Assembly: GCA_027010905.1 (NCBI GenBank)
Contig: JALVBA010000188.1
Span: 1 to 8,418, forward strand
Direction: 5' to 3'
DNA length: 8,418 nucleotides
Source: Marinilabiliaceae bacterium
GTDB taxonomy: Bacteria; Bacteroidota; Bacteroidia; Bacteroidales; Marinilabiliaceae
The position numbers and the translations under genes were made by a program. This document shows positions 6,701-8,418 of the stretch, one piece after another. Under the pieces are notes generated by a model. That model did not search any database, was not told the DNA's origin, and saw only the letters and a list, made by a program, of their open reading frames with translations. Within the stretch, counting starts at the first letter, position 1, and each line of letters starts with the position of its first letter.

Positions 6701-8294
6701 GGGAATTACACTTATCTCTCCTCCTCCGCATCATGACATCTATTCAATCGAGGATTTAGCGCAGCTGATTTTTGACTTGAAGAGTGTTAATCCAACAGCT
6801 ACAGTAAGTGTTAAATTGGTATCTGAAAATGGAGTTGGTACTGTTGCTGCCGGTGTGGCTAAGGCTCATGCCGACCTGATTGTAATTAGTGGTACTGAGG
6901 GGGGAACAGGTGCCAGTCCGGCAAGTTCAATCAAACATGCCGGTATGCCTGTTGAGATTGGTCTGGCCGATGTGCAACAAACCCTTGTGCTGAACAATCT
7001 TCGGGGCAGAGTGAAGATACAGACTGATGGGCAGTTGAAAAATGGTTTGGATGTTGTTAAGATGGCGATGTTAGGTGCTGAAGAGTACGGATTTGCCACA
7101 GGTGCTCTGATAACTCTGGGCTGTGTGCTAATGCGTAAGTGCCACCTGAATACCTGCCCTGCGGGAATTGCAACTCAGGATAAGTTGATGAGAAAACGTT
7201 TCCTCGGAAAGCATGAGTATGTTGTAAATTATTTCAGGTTTATTGCTCAGGAGGTTCGCGAATATCTGGCTCAGTTAGGGTTTAGGTCGATGGATGAACT
7301 GGTTGGTCGTGTTGATCTGCTTGAGCAAAATAGTGATGTTGGAAACTGGAAAACCAAAGGTATTGACATGAGTAGTCTGCTCCACTTCCCTGAGGAGGGA
7401 AAGAGCTACCCGATACGAAATACCACTAAGCAGAAACATAAAATTGACGATGTGCTTGACAGGCAGTTGATAAAACAGGCTCATGCAGCTCTGGTGAATA
7501 AATCAAAAGTCTGGATTGCAATGGGTATTAACAATACCGACCGTACTGTTGGTGCTATGCTTGGCGGTGAAGTGTCGAAGAGCTATGGCGAAAAGGGATT
7601 GCCTAAGAATACCATCAACTGTACTTTCAGAGGTTCGGCGGGTCAGAGTTTTGGTGCTTTCATTCCCAGTGGAATAAGTTTCAGGGTTGAAGGTGATGCT
7701 AACGATTATCTTGGTAAAGGGCTGTCGGGAGGTAAGATTATAGTTGTTCCTCCAATAGGTAGTTCGTTTGCTCCGGAAGAGAATATTATTATTGGAAATA
7801 CTGTTTTGTATGGCGCTACTTGTGGAAACCTCTATGTTAAGGGAGTGGCAGGTGAGCGTTTTGCCGTAAGAAACTCCGGTGCCAATGCAGTTGTTGAAGG
7901 TGTGGGAGATCACTGTTGTGAATATATGACAGGAGGTCGGGTTGTGGTAATTGGCAAAACAGGTCGTAATTTTGCTGCGGGTATGAGCGGCGGAATAGCC
8001 TACATCCTTAACAAAGGTGGTAATTTTGAGTATTATTGTAACAAGGGTCTGGTCGATCTTACTCCTGTTGAGGACTATGCGGATGTTCAGGAATTGCAGT
8101 TTTTACTTAATAAGCACCTTATGCACACTAACAGTGAAAAAGCTCAGGAGATTCTTGTCAACTGGGATAAGTATCTGCCGATGTTTGTGAAGGTAATTCC
8201 GTTTGAGTACAAGAAAGTTCTTGAAGAGCAGAAATTAAAAGTTCTTGAAAAGAAACTAAGGGAGACAGAAGATGCTCCGTATTTGTTTGAATAA
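3774..8294 (+). CDS. gltB: Glutamate synthase large (alpha) subunit, NADPH-type GOGAT
   Basis: It converts glutamine and 2-oxoglutarate to two glutamates in the cytoplasm, working with the GltD small subunit that supplies electrons from NAD(P)H. The chain has 1506 residues, close to the bacterial norm of about 1500. A 20-residue propeptide should be removed to expose Cys21 (CGIGF), the nucleophile of the class II amidotransferase domain (about 21-430). HSRFSTNT (225-232) and NGEINT (248-253) belong to that domain. A central domain (about 475-770) follows. The FMN/synthase domain (about 830-1200) has QGAKPGEGGQLPG (949-961), SPPPHHDIYSIEDL (982-995) and SGTEGGTGASP (1039-1049). Cys1117, Cys1123 and Cys1128 (C-x5-C-x4-C) bind the 3Fe-4S cluster. 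The glycine-rich GXGXG beta-helix domain spans about 1270-1420. All key residues are present and the gene is intact. The ATG lacks a Shine-Dalgarno and follows a structured leader. gltD is not seen in the 124 bases downstream. Confidence 0.97.
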   Translation: MQKRFPKPQGLYDPSNEHDNCGIGFMANIKGNKSSDIVKRGLEILVNMTHRGAESSDNKSGDGAGILIQMPHEFFSSFNFQLPTEGKYGAGMLFLPRNEDEAKVCTNTLEKSIKEEGLELIGYRDVPVNSSVIGEIASRAEPIIKQVFIKGNFEQDTLERKLYIARKVTENRISQSDLTDREGFYIPSLSSKIFIYKGMLTPEQLGQYFPDLGDSKMKSAISLVHSRFSTNTFPTWDLAQPFRTMAHNGEINTIKGNRLWMEAREGLLESDRFGEDLKKIFPVVEPGKSDSASLDNVLEFLMLTGRTIPHALSMLIPESWNDKNPIPDSLKAYYEYYSTIMEPWDGPASIVFSDGRYIGGTLDRNGLRPSRYIITKDDTIVMGSEVGVQAFRPEEIKEKGRLKPGKLLLVDTQLGIIIPDEEIKAQLSNRYPYANWLKENRIRLKDIEVKQRFPSDLGDKYEEYLKSFGYNKEEFNKIITPMAKTGAEPISSMGNDTPMAALSIKPQRLFSYFRQLFAQVTNPPIDPIREGLVMSLTNYIGSVSKNMLEESPLNCRSIKFDSPIVNNTDLGKIKDFRRDEFTHVTIPMVFPADSGGKGLKKAVDEMCQKAEKAVDDGMHYILLSDRDIAIDRSPVPSLLAVAAIHHHLIKKKKRMQIGLIVETGEAHEVMHFALLLGFGASVINPYVSFGIINDLVKQGKIKLKYSDARENYIKAINKGLLKILSKMGISTLRSYLGAQIFEAVGISKEVIDEYFTGVPSKIGGVGMDEIAEEYEMVHKSAYEKPFNSNPFATRGAFAYRKYGEKHGWNPDTIGLLQWATARNDYNKYKEFSRLVEKDNQTPLFIRGFLKIKDGIKPIDISEVEPVENILKRFVTGAMSYGSISKEAHEAMALAMNKIGGRSNTGEGGEDAKRLKSSARSSIKQVASGRFGVTSNYLVNADELQIKIAQGAKPGEGGQLPGFKVDKIIAGLRKSTPGITLISPPPHHDIYSIEDLAQLIFDLKSVNPTATVSVKLVSENGVGTVAAGVAKAHADLIVISGTEGGTGASPASSIKHAGMPVEIGLADVQQTLVLNNLRGRVKIQTDGQLKNGLDVVKMAMLGAEEYGFATGALITLGCVLMRKCHLNTCPAGIATQDKLMRKRFLGKHEYVVNYFRFIAQEVREYLAQLGFRSMDELVGRVDLLEQNSDVGNWKTKGIDMSSLLHFPEEGKSYPIRNTTKQKHKIDDVLDRQLIKQAHAALVNKSKVWIAMGINNTDRTVGAMLGGEVSKSYGEKGLPKNTINCTFRGSAGQSFGAFIPSGISFRVEGDANDYLGKGLSGGKIIVVPPIGSSFAPEENIIIGNTVLYGATCGNLYVKGVAGERFAVRNSGANAVVEGVGDHCCEYMTGGRVVVIGKTGRNFAAGMSGGIAYILNKGGNFEYYCNKGLVDLTPVEDYADVQELQFLLNKHLMHTNSEKAQEILVNWDKYLPMFVKVIPFEYKKVLEEQKLKVLEKKLRETEDAPYLFE

Positions 8295-8300
8295 AATAGA

Positions 8301-8330
8301 AGCCCCCTCCGGCTCCCCCCAAGGGGGAGT
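8301..8330. repeat. G/C-rich palindromic intergenic repeat, copy 1
   Basis: A C-rich run, AGCCCCCTCCGG, leads into CTCCCCC (8313-8319), loop CAA, GGGGGAG (8323-8329), a 7-bp G/C stem. It starts six bases after the gltB stop and could block 3' exonucleases or act as a terminator, but no T-run follows on the plus strand. From memory, such CTCCCCC-AA-GGGGGAG elements are common between genes in Bacteroidota. The second copy near the right edge is in the opposite orientation. Confidence 0.6.
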
Positions 8331-8388
8331 GAATGAAACAATTACAATATTTGGGGCATCTAATTATATCAAAATAAAATTACTCTTT

Positions 8389-8418
8389 ACTCCCTCCCCT
8401 TGGGGGAGGGATGGGGAG
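8389..8418. repeat. G/C-rich palindromic intergenic repeat, copy 2 (inverted, cut by window end)
   Basis: TCCCTCCCC (8391-8399), loop TTG, GGGGAGGGA (8403-8411) forms a 9-bp stem, followed by TGGGGAG at the edge. Its reverse complement aligns with copy 1, including the trailing AGT. The 58-base A/T-rich spacer between them (8331-8388) shows no gene. The pair could be the two ends of one small non-autonomous element or two independent insertions. Confidence 0.55.

Noticed and set aside
7503..7913. Minus-strand 136-codon frame inside gltB
   Set aside because: It is opposite the conserved GXGXG domain, with a Ser/Thr/Asn-rich product typical of antisense frames.
8344..8354. Possible -7 box near AATATTTG ahead of a gene to the right
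   Set aside because: No matching -33 element is seen at the right distance and the downstream gene is outside the window.

Overview
This looks like a chromosomal segment from a member of the Bacteroidota, probably Bacteroidales/Marinilabiliales-like. The reasons are a moderately AT-rich composition, A/T-rich start regions with no Shine-Dalgarno sequence, promoter candidates of the -33 TTTG / -7 TAnnTTTG type, and the style of the proteins (a TrpRS with KMGKS, a long single-chain GltB). The genus cannot be fixed from the sequence alone.

Layout: bases 1-200 hold two stem-loops and a good promoter candidate ahead of trpS (tryptophanyl-tRNA synthetase, 201-1193). Two glycosyltransferase genes follow on the same strand. 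The first is a GT4/GT-B enzyme that starts with TTG (1260-2534), and the second is a GT2/GT-A enzyme (2565-3320). They look like a small surface-polysaccharide pair read with or just after trpS. A 453-base gap (3321-3773) comes next. It holds a hairpin that may end the glycosyltransferase transcript, a GC-richer non-coding repeat-like block, a 9-bp palindrome, a promoter candidate and a strongly structured leader. The large gene gltB (3774-8294), the glutamate synthase large subunit, fills the rest of the window. The last 120 bases carry two oppositely oriented G/C-rich palindromic repeats. gltD is not in the window; if present it would lie beyond the right edge or elsewhere.

The genes have separate jobs: charging tRNA-Trp, building an extracellular glycan, and assimilating ammonia by making glutamate from glutamine and 2-oxoglutarate. 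No multi-gene novel system is visible among the proteins.

The part most worth a second look is the gltB leader (about 3632-3773). It has an 11-bp perfect closing stem, an inner 9-bp stem capped by a GGAGG loop, and a downstream UCCUCC tract that could pair with that loop. A nine-codon upstream ORF runs through this tract and stops one base before the gltB ATG. A predicted promoter would start transcription at the foot of the closing stem. This may be an undescribed cis-regulatory RNA controlling glutamate synthesis, but it rests on one sequence and has no covariation evidence yet.
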